Of a stretch of DNA of 64,000 nt, positions 1-11,493 are shown in pieces. The stretch lies in contig CM054154.1 in the NCBI GenBank assembly GCA_028751875.1, positions 55,125,085 to 55,189,084 on the forward strand. The letters run 5' to 3'. This DNA is from Rapana venosa (taxonomy: Eukaryota; Mollusca; Gastropoda; Neogastropoda; Muricidae). Under the pieces are notes generated by a model, which had not been told where the DNA came from, did no database searches, and saw nothing but the letters and a program-made list of their open reading frames with translations. The position numbers were made by a program, and so were the translations under genes. The stretch's first letter is position 1. Each line of letters begins with the position of its first letter.

Positions 1-1
1 C

Positions 2-1250
2 AATGATCTCCTTCCCCCTTTTCAATCCGCCTATCGCCCCAACCACAGCACCGAAACCACCCTAGTCCACACTTTGGATTCACTTCTACTTGCTTCTGAT
101 GCAGGAAAAATATCCCTCCTCACTCTTCTTGACTTATCTGCAGCCTTTTATACTATAGATCACTCAATTCTTCTTTCTCGCCTCCAAACTACGTTTGGTA
201 TTAATGGCACAGCCCTCACCTGGTTTACTTCATACCTCACAGACCGATTTCAGAAAGTTATTGTAAACAAAATTCAATAAAAACCTGCCAAACTGGAATG
301 TGGAGTCCCGCAGGGATCAGTCCTGGGCCCTGTTCTCTTTACTCTCTACACTGCTCCACTCTCACATATAATAAATAACCACCATATTGATCATCACTTC
401 TATGCCGATGATACTCAGCTTCAGTGCAGTGATACTGTTGAAAACTTGCCTTCCCTCCTGACAAATATGTCCTACTGTCTTCAAGACATTCAAAACTGGA
501 TGAACCAAAACAAGTTACAACTTAATGCCGATAAAACTGGAGCCATGCTCATAGGGACCCAACATAAACTTTCCTCTATCACAAAAACTTCATTAGAATT
601 CGGAAATACGTCAGTTCCTTTGTCCAACTCTGTGAAGTATTTAGAAGTAGTTCTTGACAACACACTCTCTATGAATAAATTCATTACCCAGACCTGCCAG
701 TCTTGCTACATTTAATTACGGCGCATAAGCGCGATTCGCAAGTATCTGTCCACTGATGCAACTTCCAAGCTTGTCACATCTCTCATTCTCTCACGTTTAG
801 ACTACTGTAGTTCTCTTTTGGAGGGCCTACCAGCATCATCTATCCACTCTCTTCAAGGCATACAAAACTCTGCAGCTCGACTGGTCCTAAGAAAGAAAAA
901 ATCTGAACACATCACTCCTCCTCTGCGATCTCTTCTCTGGCTGCCTGTCTCACAAAGACTGGAGTATAAGATCAATACCCTCTATTTCAAATGTCTCCAC
1001 AAATCTGCACCCTCTTATCTCTGTAACTGTCTTCACCTGTACACTCCATCCCGTTCCCTTCGTTCAGCCGCAGATACTTTGTGCTTTGAACACCCAGATT
1101 CAAACAAACCACTGTTGGCCGTTGCTCTTTCTCTGTTTCTGGTCCATCCACCTGGAATGACCTCCCTATTTCACTTCGCCAAAAGCCTTCACCTGATGCC
1201 TTCAAATCCAGCCTCAAAACACACTTATTTCCTACCTGAGACTTTTCCCC
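2..1250 (+). pseudogene. L2 LINE ORF2: reverse transcriptase and C-terminal domain, broken
   Basis: Reverse transcriptase that would copy the element RNA at a nicked target. One reading frame from base 2 shows the RT blocks in order: SAYRPNHSTET, LLDLSAAFYTIDHSILL, GVPQGSVLGPVLF, the catalytic FYADDTQL at about 398-421, and LNADKTGAMLIG. The C-terminal thumb follows with NSAARLVLRKKKSEHITP, LLWLPVSQRLEYK, APSYL and YTPSRSLRS. The second catalytic pair (ADD) is intact. Two in-frame stops break it, at 278-280 (a Ser codon in relatives, by inference) and 713-715. Near 1,110 the frame shifts, and GPSTWNDLP-type C-terminal sequence continues in another frame to about 1,235. These RT signatures are those of L2/CR1-group elements. 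I favour L2 because of the HSTET and WLPV blocks and the ATT tail. Confidence 0.85.
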
Positions 1251-1300
1251 TCATATCTGTCCCTAATTTTCAACAGCATCCTTCACCTCCTGACTGTGTT

Positions 1301-1340
1301 CGCGCGCGCGCGCGCGCGCGAGCGCGTGTGTGTGTGTTGT
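1301..1340. repeat. (CG)n-(GT)n microsatellite
   Basis: Alternating CG dinucleotides pass into GT inside the 3' UTR of the L2 element. It is a potential Z-DNA former. Confidence 0.9.
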
Positions 1341-1756
1341 TGTTCATTATGTTTAAGGAGAGTTGCATGCGTGTAAATGATTTGAGTGCAAGCGATTCGA
1401 TTTGTTTGTTTTTTTACAAGATTCAGCGCTATATAAATTCCATATATTATTATCATTATTATTGATATTGGCACTGACCTCCTTCCCCTACTAATCCTTC
1501 ACGTGTGCAGATCGCCTTGTGCTCGTGTTGAAAACCTATCCATTTGTTGTGCCAGAGAGGGCCAGAAATGGCTGGGGTATGGACCGTATAAACATACCCA
1601 GGTTGCAATCTGCAGGATTTTGAAATCTGATAGTAAAGTTCGCTAGCCGGTTAGGAAGATGATTTTCAACAGAAAGGAGTGTCTGTTTTTATGTGTAGAC
1701 TGTTAAAGATGCGTATTTTAAAATCTCCAAGTCTGCACACACAAGTCTCCAAGTCT

Positions 1757-1773
1757 GCACACACACCACACAC

Positions 1774-1831
<58 letters not shown>

Positions 1832-1857
1832 CACCACACACACACACAACACACACC
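1757..1857. repeat. (CA)n microsatellite with interruptions
   Basis: CA repeat broken by CC at several points. It is preceded by a short direct duplication of AAGTCTCCAAGTCTGCACAC. Confidence 0.9.
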
Positions 1858-1994
1858 TCATCAGTGCTGCAGATACAGAAATAAAAATTAAACGCCTTCA
1901 ACATCATGTTGTTAGAGAATTTCGTAATTTTCTGGCTGAGAGGAAATTCGGTCCCTTTCTCTGACTAGACTCGATTTTAAAAAATAAAAATAAA

Positions 1995-2290
1995 AGAAAA
2001 ACCTTGTTATTTCAGTGATAATGAATAAGCACTCGTGTGCTTTTTTACACCCAGTCCGCATTTGCTTGCAGTTTTGTCAATTTTGTCTTAATTTTCCACC
2101 AGCACACAATTGCCTACTCTTCTAAAAGGTGGAACAGGTTTTAACATGGGCACAAGACGTTCTGCATGCGTTTGCACACAGGACCTCAGATTACAGTCTC
2201 ATCGGAAGGAGGAAAAAATTCTTTGAACCAGCATCTCAGTTATGGTGTGAACCCAGGACATCAGACGTGACTTCTCTATCAACTCCTTGA
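1995..2290 (-). mobile_element. tRNA-derived SINE, degenerate copy
   Basis: On the plus strand the copy reads tail first: a GATAATGAATAAGCACTC...GTGCTTTTTTACA segment, then body blocks CACAATTGCCTACTCTTCT and CAAGACGTTCTGCATGCG. The last part, at about 2,250-2,285, reads on the minus strand as a tRNA-like head with a B-box-like GGTTCACACC. The fullest relative is at 43,790-44,155, in the same orientation. Diverged but nearly full length. Confidence 0.7.
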
Positions 2291-2520
2291 GGAGTCATAG
2301 GGGCACTGCACCGATTTTTTTTCAGGCTGCGTGTCACAGGCAAGCTGAACCTGGCAGAACCCACACTTCTGCAAGCTGCTGAGTGTTCTTAAGTTCAAAA
2401 GTGTGGGGGGAAGTACCCAGAAAGACATGGATGTTTTTAGTTTTCAGTGAAATACTGGATGTTCTTATCTCACTTCTGTATTTTTTTTTATCTGATTAGG
2501 AAAAAATTCATAATACTTGT

Positions 2521-2768
<248 letters not shown>

Positions 2769-3180
2769 TGACAATGACAATGACAATGACAATGACAAAT
2801 GTTTATTGTAATAAGCATTTACGCCCATTTACAAGGGGGACAGCGGGAGAGGGACAGGACACAAGACCCAGATTTTAGAAAAACAACAACAGACAGCCCC
2901 AATGAACCTCATGCCATGGAATCCATATCATGGCTTTATAAATGTTTCAACTTATCACTTTTTACCTTATCATATATTCATACTCACACAGTCACACATA
3001 ATTATGTATTATGTGGAGCCCAAATGAAATCAATGAACTACAACAAAGCCCCTGTCAAGTATCCTCTTTGCACAGCTGTGGTTTTAATCAACTGTACTGT
3101 TTCATGTTCTCTATCATGACTGAATATATTCAATAACGTCTCTACAAGTAACTTCAAAGCTCATCTCTCACTGGAAATAC
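2769..3180 (-). other. 3' UTR-like segment ending in AATAAA and (TTGTCA)n tail
   Basis: Read on the minus strand, this follows a stop codon at 3,181-3,183. It runs about 380 bases without an obvious ORF, reaches AATAAA (plus 2,802-2,807), and ends in at least four TTGTCA hexamers (plus 2,770-2,799) that abut a GATA array. The same hexamer tail ends the SINE family copies near 11,494 and 63,900. This suggests retroposition of a minus-strand transcript, or a retroelement 3' end. Confidence 0.5.
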
Positions 3181-3873
3181 TCATACATCTTCAACACACT
3201 CCACAGATTCTGCCTCAGTCTTAGCATTTCCTGCACACTCTGCACCCACTTCAGAATTGTTGTCGTTCATCTCATTCACACTGTCACAGACATAATCCAT
3301 TGCCTCATTCACATCATTACAATCATACTCAGTCATTTAGTTCATTTCCATCTTTACCACATAGGTCAATCACTGCGTCATTGTATGATATGGCCACTGT
3401 CTCTCTCTCAAATTGTTGCCTCATGTCAATTTGCTGACTGCACTGATAATGATTTGAAGCACATTGATCATCACAAGCTGGAGTGTTCATAACAGTGTCA
3501 CCTTCAGTTGGGTCAGCAGCATAAAATAAACGGGGGGATGTGGAAGAAACAACCTGAGGGAGACTGCATCACATTGCTTGCCTTTTCCTGTCGGTTACTT
3601 CTGTGCATTTCTGCTCTTGTTTTTGTCTCTGTTAACCTGAGACGGACACTTCCTTCGAAACGTTGTATTTTGAAGTGGAGTGACAGGGGGGTAGCTGGTA
3701 GTTTTACTACTCAGTCTGAGCACGACTACAGTTTGTTCTCCTCTGCTATCTACTTTGAATGAAGAAATCGCCATTTCTTGTAAAGCAGAGTTTAGCAGAG
3801 ACTCTAACAATGCTGGTAGCCCTGTCACGGCATTTTGAAAGTCAGCACACGGAAAACAGAAAAAATTCACCAC
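3181..3873 (-). pseudogene. Coding-like remnant of unknown function, frameshifted
   Basis: I do not recognise a gene here, but the minus strand looks coding. From 3,873 one frame runs 92 codons and ends in a very basic stretch, FRRKCPSQVNRDKNKSRNAQ, then a stop. Downstream a second open stretch (about 3,520-3,340) includes CDDQCASNHYQCSQQIDMRQ, and a third frame (about 3,336-3,181) gives an acidic, Asn/Glu-rich tail ending ESVECVEDV and a stop. Two or three frameshifts would be needed to join these, so it is a pseudogene or poorly sequenced. The basic K/RRKxPSQxxRD motif resembles one I recall in many uncharacterised molluscan and cnidarian proteins linked with repeats; that is memory, not a search. 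Its 3' UTR-like continuation ends in the tail described at 2,769-3,180. Confidence 0.35.
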
Positions 3874-3924
3874 ACTGCAGGAAGAGCCTCTTGCGGGTAG
3901 CCAAAGCAGGAGAGAATCAAAAAT

Positions 3925-3971
3925 AGATAAATGATAGATAATAGATAGATAGATAGATAGATAGAAAGATA

Positions 3972-4012
<41 letters not shown>

Positions 4013-4016
4013 AGTT

Positions 4017-4102
<86 letters not shown>

Positions 4103-4103
4103 T
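3925..4103. repeat. Interrupted (GATA)n microsatellite
   Basis: Second GATA array, 1.2 kb from the first, with interruptions such as GATAATAGATA and TAGTTTAGATA. Confidence 0.93.
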
Positions 4104-5367
4104 TGCCTGGTAATTTTTTTTAACAACTTATTACTTCTTTTTCATGAAACTGCATGGTGTATGTTAATCTGTGCTGTTTACTGATAAAAGGTTGTACAGA
4201 CTACATCAAAGTAATCACTATTTTCCCCAAGGGCAAAGCCTCTTCTTAACAGGACCGTCTGTTTCACGTTTTGTGTATGATGAATCAATAAAGAAATGGC
4301 CGGTCTCTGATTAGCAGGTTTTCCTGGAAAACGTGCCTCTATAACTTTTGGTCTTCTACAAAGAAAAAGATGAAATTATCATAGTTGTTATTTTATCTTG
4401 TCCCCAAACCGTAAATATGCTTTTTTCCAGAGAAATTGACAATGATGTTTTAATCTGAGTTGTAGAATTCACCGCACATGTACTTACAGCCATTTTGAAT
4501 ATTGGCGATTTGTTTTTTTTTGTTATTTGATATTTGTGATGGGACCAGTGTGCAAATTAATCATGATTAATGTGGTTTGTAGAGATAAGATGGGAAAAGA
4601 AAGTTGTCGGACAATGACTTGATTATTTTCATTATATTACTAGATTTCATTGCTAAAATAAATTTTCCCTACATTATTATTATCATTATTTTTAATATTA
4701 TTATTATTAGTTTCTATCGGAATCCCAATGCGCACGTTTGTGAAACGGTTGACCAATGTTGCATACCACTTGCATTTTGCTCTATCTAACATCGCATAAT
4801 ATGCTTGGTAAGAAGTTAGATTTTTTAGAGGAAGAGTGCCAATTTCATTACAGTTTTTTTCTCTCAATGATATAGATGGGCCTGCTGAAAGAAGGATAGT
4901 ATGAAATGGGAAAAAATAGGAATATTCATGGTTAGGAAAAGAAAAACCGCAGTCACAGAAACAAGAAGGGAGAATAACTTCAAAAAAACATTGAAAAACA
5001 TAAGGATTAATTACGAACAATACACAGCTATTTCCACAAGATATGGAAACGAACCATAGAATGAGCCATCTGCTGGATTATTTTATTTCGGAGGGCAGGT
5101 TTTTATGTAGCATTATATATTATGGTGTGAGGGCATAGTGCAATGTGTGTTTCATGCTGTATTTGGTTTGTTTTTAGGGGGAAGGAGGAAATGCTGTATG
5201 AATCTGCTTACATTGTTGACAGTTTTTAGAACATGGTGTGTAACCCTACACCAAAACTCAAGATTCATTTAATTCAAACTTTTTTTTATTCATTTTTGTT
5301 TCATTGCACAGTTATAAAGATACAAAACATATAAACAAATTTTTGGGACAATACAATGAGACAAATT
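4104..5367. other. A+T-rich spacer, no recognised gene
   Basis: Holds an ATT-rich patch at 4,670-4,715 preceded by AAATAAATTTTCCCTACATT, which weakly resembles a decayed L2 tail. A 126-codon minus-strand frame at 4,640-5,020 contains a protein-like stretch (NCNEIGTLPL, KWYATLVNRFTNVRIGIP) that I could not assign. Otherwise nothing recognisable. Confidence 0.4.
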
Positions 5368-5956
5368 CTTTTATTTCGAGATAATGAATAAGCACTCATG
5401 AGCTCTTTTACATCCAGTCCCCGCCTTAGGGATACGTCTTAATATAAACCAATACCAACACTCACACAGAAAAACAAAGGAGATAACCCTTTAAAACTCC
5501 ACACAACACATCCCACACACACACACAAACAACAATAAAAATAAAATAATAAAAGGAAAAGAAAACCCTAAAACACACACACACACCCCACCCACCCAAA
5601 AAAAAGAAAACCACCCCACAACAAAGGAATAAAAACAACAAAAAAGCAACAAAACAAAACAAACACAACAAAGAGACCCACAGCAACAAAACAAACGAAG
5701 CTCAAAAATTAGAAAGAGAAAAACCCCAAAAAACCCAAACACAACTTATAAAAGTTATAAAAATACACATCTACACATTGTAAAATATACACATAGCTTT
5801 ATCCTCCACGTAACAATAAGATACTGAAAGAGGCATTCATTAAAACTCAAGAACAGCCGACAAGCCCAATACAATTTTGAAAATATAAAGTAATGAATAT
5901 GTCCTCATCAGGATACGTTCAGTCCAGCACAAAAAACTATAAGCAAAACGATAAAA
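5368..5956 (+). repeat. Composite repeat unit type I, isolated copy
   Basis: Starts with the shared leader (CGAGATAATGAATAAGCACTC ... ACATCCAGTCCCCGCC), then a 'taatataaaccaataccaac' block, an A/C-rich stretch of about 200 bases, and the type I end block: ACATCTACACATTGTAAAAT, AACAATAAGATACTGAAA, a CATTAAAACT block, and CATCAGGATAC followed by CTATAAGCAAAACGATA. The same blocks in the same order recur at 9.75, 11.5, 12.6 and 14.0 kb. Confidence 0.75.
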
Positions 5957-6115
5957 GAGAGGGAGAACTCGAACTCGAACTCGAATCTTTTAATGCGGGT
6001 ATTGGATAATACCAGAGGCTTCTATACACCAGGCCCGCATGGGGAAAAAAGTGAAACAAACATGAATAAACCAATTGATCAACAACAAGATAATGTCAAA
6101 AATCAAAGAAATGAA
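5957..6115 (-). mobile_element. LINE 3' end with (TTCGAG)n tail
   Basis: On the minus strand this reads GCGGGCCTGGTGTATAGAAG, ..., GCATTAAAAGATTCGAGTTCG, ending in several TTCGAG hexamers (plus 5,965-5,990). The plus-strand LINE ending at 25,485 has the same kind of tail (AATAAATCTTTCGAGTTCGAG) after a similar ATGGGCC block. No coding remnant is recognised upstream, in 6,116-6,280. Confidence 0.45.
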
Positions 6116-6282
6116 TCATTCCAAATGCCATTCCATTATTGACTGAAGTCATGAATCAATGGAAAGACCACCAGAAGTAAACCAATCGAATAAATAAACA
6201 AAACCAATTAAAACACTGACAAACTCCCCTCCTTGACAGCCCACCCCTTCCCCTAAACATACAACCCTCCCACCAAAATCAA

Positions 6283-6400
6283 ACACACACACAAACACCA
6301 GGGTACGCACGCCCGCGCGCACGCACGTCACAAACACACACACACACACACACACAACGACACAGACACACACACACGACATTAACGCATAAACATATTG
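6283..6400. repeat. (CA)n-rich low-complexity tract
   Basis: Interrupted CA/CACG repeats, including a CGCACGCCCGCGCGCACGCACG segment. Confidence 0.85.
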
Positions 6401-6607
6401 CACAGACACGCAACCCTACACGAAGCGAGCTTGCACTAAATCACACAAATCGTCAGGAAACAAATCCATACACATGAAAATATCCTCACATATAATAACA
6501 GCCTTATGTCATAATCATCAAAATACCATAACCACACATTACACCGTCAAAACAAACAATGACATTATATTGAACACGAGAAAAAAACACACAGAGCATC
6601 AAAAACA

Positions 6608-6692
6608 AACACACACACACACACACACAGCACACACACCCACACACCAACACACAACACCCTTACACACACACACACAACACACACACACA

Positions 6693-6723
<31 letters not shown>

Positions 6724-6805
6724 TACACACACACATACACACTTACACACACACACATACGCAAACTACATTTGCGCGCCGCTTGCACGCACCACACTCA
6801 CACAC
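6608..6805. repeat. (CA)n microsatellite
   Basis: Long interrupted CA repeat, lying directly at the 3' side of the minus-strand LINE remnant at 6,850-9,500. Confidence 0.92.
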
Positions 6806-6849
6806 ACAGAGTTCAACAAGCACAGTCACCCAATGCATATTACCAGAAA

Positions 6850-9500
6850 ATTAAACAAGTGTGTTTTGAACGCTTTTATTGAAAGATGATAGAGCAATAC
6901 TTTTCTCTTTTAAATGACTGGGCATTTCGTTTCCATAATGTGCTATCCAGAATAAACAAGGGATGCATAAAACAGACGTTTTCTTGACGAGGAGTTAACC
7001 AACACAGCTTTTTGTTTTACGAACAGTTTTTAACAGGGAACCTCTGACAATATAATGAGGGGCTAGTTTTATTCATAATCTGTATACATAAATACAACCT
7101 TTAAAAAGAGACAATGTAAGACTAAAAAGGAAGAATGTTAACTCAATGTAGCTATTGTTTCTAAGGAAGTAGTTCTAAGCAAATTAACTTGAGAGAAACC
7201 TTTATATACTCACTCAATTGTCCTAACGTTTTTACTTGCCAAACCAGCATGTAGAAAGCATAATCAAGATCAGGTTTTATGTAAGCGTAGAAAATAGTTT
7301 TCGAGTATGCAGATCAAGGAATGTTTTATTCCGGTTAAGTTGGAATAGCTTTCTTAGATCATTTTTTTGAAAGACAAAAAACATGATCAGACCATGACAA
7401 GTTTATTATCATATGTAGACCAAGTAGTTTTAAATGAGCTGACTTATTCTAAACTTTTTCGTAAAATCTTTATTCCAGTTAGTTTGGTTTTAAAGTTTTG
7501 GCGCTTTGTCTTGTTTGCAACACCATGAATCTTTATTTCATGGAAGGAGAGCCATGCGATTGCACTCTGTCCATGCTGCTAGATTGTTTAAGTCTTTTTG
7601 CAAAATTTTACCTACAGAGTTTACATCATGGTCCGCTGTATGTATGGTAGTGTCGTCGGCAAAGAGTTCACAGGTGGAAGAAACATGGAGAGGAAGATCA
7701 TTGAAAAGAGGACTGGCCCAAGCACGGAACCTTGAGGAATACCATACTTCATTGGCAAAATGGACGACATAATTGAATCTTGATTAAACAGCTTTGTCTC
7801 TTTTATCCAGAAAAGAGGTAATTAGTTTTGTGAGTCTGCCACATAAAACCATGCATACCAGTTTTCTTTACTAGGAGTTTGGATCAATACAGTCAAATGC
7901 CCTTGGCAAAGTCTAAACAAAAATTGCTCCAGTTAAGATATTAATTGTTAATTATATTAATGCCATTGCTCTATGAGATGCTAAGTGCAGTATTACATGA
8001 AATGATTTGCCTTTCTCTAAAAAGGCCACTTTGATTAGGAAGAAATAGTTATGTTTTTAGTTAGTGTGACCGAAGATGTTGCTTTAAATGCTTTTCTAAA
8101 AGGTTTTAGATAAGATAGATAGAAGCGAGAAATAGGTCCGATAGTTGGAAGGGTCTATGGATCTCCAGATTTAAGAACAGGTAAAAACATAGGCAACTTT
8201 AAACATTAGAGGATAGCAACTTTTTTCCAATACAGAGATAATAGATTATATTAAGATTTCAGAGAATACTTGCGCGGACATCTTCAAAATATTTGCTGTC
8301 TAAATTATCTAAACCACGGGAGCTTGTTTGCTTTAATGAACACAATTCCTTAGCACTTCATGCACACCAATATATTTGAAGGACAGTTTGACTTTTTTTA
8401 CTTGGTTACAAAATTCCTGTAAAGGGGAAGTCATTGAATTTTGAGCGTAAATGTTTACAATTGTTCGCAATAGAACAAAAGTGTTTATTGATCTTTTGCA
8501 GTAGACCCGTACCTATGAAGCAAATGATAAAGATGATTTCCCGGGCTAACTGATTGATTGCTTTCCGAGAAAACTTTGTGTCTTTTTAGATGATATTAAC
8601 TCATAAAAAAATATTTCTTTTTTGCAATTCGTTTAAAATGTCACTTTAAACGCTTTTTCCTTTAAAATTTTTTTCATTTTTTCCCCTGTTGTTTTAATAA
8701 GTTTCTCGGACGCTATGGCTTCAGTGATTTCTCAGTTAACCAGGGTTTTTTTATCTCTACTTTTTACAGTTTGATTCTAAAGGGCTGACCATCAAAGTTT
8801 GACGAAAAGATACTTACCAAAAAATTTCAAGTGCTTTGTCTGGGTCGAAAACGATAAAATTAGAGAAGTTTGCTTAAAAGTCGGACAAAAAAAAAATTCG
8901 AAATTAAAAACTTTTGTATTGCAAAAAGAAAGTATTTTTTTGCTCTGGTTATTTTGGGTTTTTTCTTAGACCATGTATACTTTCGGAATGATCGTTTTAA
9001 ACCATAGAAGGTACAGAAGTTCAAAATTTAGATGGAGGTTGTGTTTTATATGGTAAAATCAGTGTTTCAAAATGTTTTTTTTTTTCTTTGGGGGGTTTTT
9101 TAAAATTTGCGACAGTTTTAAAAACCCCCAAAATTTTTTTTCCATTTATCATAGGCTTGTAAATCATGTTGAAATACCAGAAAATAATTTATTTGAATAG
9201 TTCAAATATCACCCATCATTTGTTCAAAATTTAAACCCAACTACTCGTTCATCTGGGTTCGAACAAAAAAACCGTAGTATTGGTTTGGCTCCTTTCAGGG
9301 GTACTTCAGTCATATACATTCAATGTCATAGTTTTCAAAAAATGTTATCTGCTTATAATTTTCTGCTGATGTATATAAGTTATTAACCCTTTCTAATTTT
9401 TATTTTGGGATCTCGTCTATAGAAATTTTGCCCGGGAACGATATTTTAAACTCTGCCACTTATGTGCAACTGACTCAGAAAACCAAAATTGAAAGGGACT
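6850..9500 (-). pseudogene. CR1/L2-type LINE ORF2 remnant: RT with end of endonuclease
   Basis: Degenerate minus-strand reverse transcriptase. Reading from about 8,280 downward I see PTIGPISRFYLSYLKPF (RT block 1, normally NYRPIS), a VFDCIDPNS-like palm block, and NDLPLHVSSTCELFADD with the catalytic FADDTTIHT at about 7,640-7,663. NNLAAWTECNRMAL and thumb blocks (NDLRKLFQLNRNKTFL, HTRKLF) follow, and then a C-terminal LSIKAFKTHLFN at about 6,855. Stops and frameshifts are frequent. The upstream part, about 8,640-9,500, reads like the endonuclease-RT linker and is very decayed. FADDTTIHT with a DLPLHV lead is typical of CR1/L2-group elements (recalled, not searched). The 3' end sits directly on a CA microsatellite. 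Stretched homopolymers from 8.6 kb onward suggest part of the decay is sequencing error. Confidence 0.65.
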
Positions 9501-9744
9501 ATTTACATTTGACAAATGGAGGGGAATCTGAAACTTTATTTAGCGATGAAAACATTTAAAAAACCCACTTTGAAGCATATGCAGTTAGCCCCAAAATTGG
9601 AATTTGGGCAGTTTTTTTCTAGTTTTTTAGAATTAGTCAAAACAAGGGAAAAAAGAAAACTAAATTTAAATTTTTTTCTGAAATCACAATTTTAGCAAAA
9701 CCCCAGGGGAGAGAGAGAACAAATGACAATACAAAGAAAAATTT

Positions 9745-10380
9745 TTTATTTTTTTTAGGGTAATGAATAACCCATGTGCTTTTTTTCATCCGTCCCCCGC
9801 CCCCAGGGGAAAAATTCCAAAAATAATAACCCAATACTTTTCAGTCTCCAATAAAAACGGGGGGGAATAAACCCCTTTTTCAAACAGCTCCCCCCCCCCC
9901 CCCCCCCAACAGCCCCCCCCCCCCCCCCCCCCCCCCCCCCAAAGCAAGCAAATAAAAAAAACCCTAAAAATACCCCCCCCCCACCCCCCAAAAAACCCTA
10001 ACAAAAAACAAACAAAAAAAAAGAAAAGAAAAAAACCAAACCCAAACAAAGAGGGATAAAAAAAGGGGGGAAAAAAACAGACAAAAAAACAACAAAAGAA
10101 CAAAACAACAACAGAGCCAAGGAAAAAACACAACCAAACTTAATAAGTCATAAAGAAACATTACAATTGTCAAATGGTACACATACTTTTTACACATAAT
10201 TATAAGATATTAAATAGGGCACTCATTAAAATAGAACAAAGGAAAGTCCAAAAAAGTTTGAAAAAAAAAATATGAACCTTCATCAGGATATACTATAACT
10301 ATAAGCAAAAGATAAAAGGGGAGGAGGACAAGAAAAGAAAGAGTGTGGGTGTGGTGTGTGTGTGGTGTGTGTGTGTGTTG
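9745..10380 (+). repeat. Composite repeat unit type I
   Basis: Leader (GTAATGAATAACCCATGTGC, CATCCGTCCCCC), the AATAATAACCCAATACTT block, a poly-C/poly-A core, then the type I end block (ACCAAACTTAATAAGTCATA, CAAATGGTACACATACT, TAAGATATTAAATAGGGCAC, CTTCATCAGGATA) and a short GT tract. Homopolymers are stretched relative to other copies. Confidence 0.75.
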
Positions 10381-10539
10381 ATTTAAAGGATAATATTAAT
10401 ATAATAACCCCAAAACGTTCGACCCCATAAAATTTTTTTAGATTTATGTTTAAATTTAATTATGTTTAAAAAATAAATTTAAAATTTTTAAAAAATAAAA
10501 AAAAAAAAAAAAAGAAAAATCAAATTTTAAGTTTGGGGA

Positions 10540-10990
10540 AATAAAGAAAATTTTTTTATTTGAGGAAATGAAAAAGAATGTTTTTTTTAATCCCCCCCCC
10601 CTTTAAAGGGAAAAATTATGATAATAAAATAAAAAAAAGCCTAGAAATACATTTTACACATGTAGGGGGGAAAATCTACAAAAAAAACCCCCACAAAAAA
10701 ATGAAAAAAAGAAAGTAAAAACAATAAGGAAAAAGCAAAAAAAACACAGAAACAACCGAAAAAATAGCAAAAACCCAAGAGCAAAAAAAAAGCGCAACAA
10801 CAACAAGGGGGAGAGGTACCCCCGTATTTCCCCCCTCAACAACAAAACAACAAAAAACAAAAAAACCCCCAAACCAAACAGAACAAACAAACAAAACCTC
10901 CATAAAATTTAAAAAGGGAGAAAAAACCCACCAAAAAGTTTTTTTTCGAAACACAATACCCATATAAAAAGAAAACTTAAAAATTATACA
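10540..10990 (+). repeat. Composite repeat unit type II
   Basis: Same kind of leader as type I, but a different body: TATGATAATAAAATAAAAAA, an ACATTTTACACATG block, CAGAAACAACCGAAAAAATA, AACAACAAGGGGGAGAGG, and CCCCCTCAACAACAAAAC. These blocks repeat at 11.0, 14.9 and 15.4 kb and in reverse at 63.4-63.9 kb. Confidence 0.75.
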
Positions 10991-11009
10991 AGAGAGAGAG
11001 ACAATGAAA

Positions 11010-11493
11010 AAATTCTTTCATTCGGGGAAAAATGAATAAGCACCCTGTGCTTTTTTACTCCATCCCGCCCTTAAGGAATATATGATAATAAAAAAAAAAA
11101 AGCCCAAGCAATACATTACACAGCTTAAAAAAAATATCTACAAAAAAATCCCAAAAAATCCCGAAAAGGAGAGAAAGAAAAAAAAAGCAACAAGTAAAAA
11201 GAAAGAGAGCAGAAAAATACAGAAACAACCGAAAAAATACAAAACCAAGAGCAAAACAAAAAAGGCAACAACAAGGGGGAAAGGGGAACAACCCAAATGC
11301 CCCCCTAAAATAACAACCCCAAACCAAAACCAAACGAACAAACAAAGCAAAACCCTATAAATAAAGGAAACAAAATAAATATTTCATTTTGGGTAACAGA
11401 AAGAAACGGGAAAAGTTCTTTGGGGTTTTTGAGAAGGAGGGAGAGAGAGGGGAGAGGAAGGAGAGAGAGAAAAGAGAGAAGGGAGAGAGAGGA
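11010..11493 (+). repeat. Composite repeat unit type II with (GA)n end
   Basis: Leader AATGAATAAGCACCCTGTGC, then the type II body (AGCAATACATTACACAGCTT, CAGAAACAACCGAAAAAATA, GGCAACAACAAGGGGGAAAG). It ends with TTTCATTTTGGGTAACAGAA, AGTTCTTTGGGGTTTTTGAG and a GA-rich run at 11,438-11,490. The final block also ends the copy at 15,425-15,900. Confidence 0.8.

Larger units (their letters stand above)
1..1466 (+). mobile_element. L2-clade LINE, 3' part (5' end outside window)
   Basis: Non-LTR retrotransposon fragment that runs in from the left edge. It holds most of the reverse transcriptase and the C-terminal domain, then a 3' UTR. The 3' end carries a compact tail around 1,424-1,466 that reads GCGCTATATAAATTCCATA and passes into ATT/ATC triplets. 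The same tail occurs at 12,690-12,768 and at about 44,965-45,133, so it marks a repeat family. Short terminal triplet repeats are the usual 3' end of L2 elements. A (CG)n/(GT)n tract lies inside the 3' UTR. Confidence 0.88.

Noticed and set aside
4640..5020. 126-codon minus-strand frame as a gene
   Set aside because: A few protein-like stretches but no family motif, no start context and no supporting neighbour; left as unassigned.
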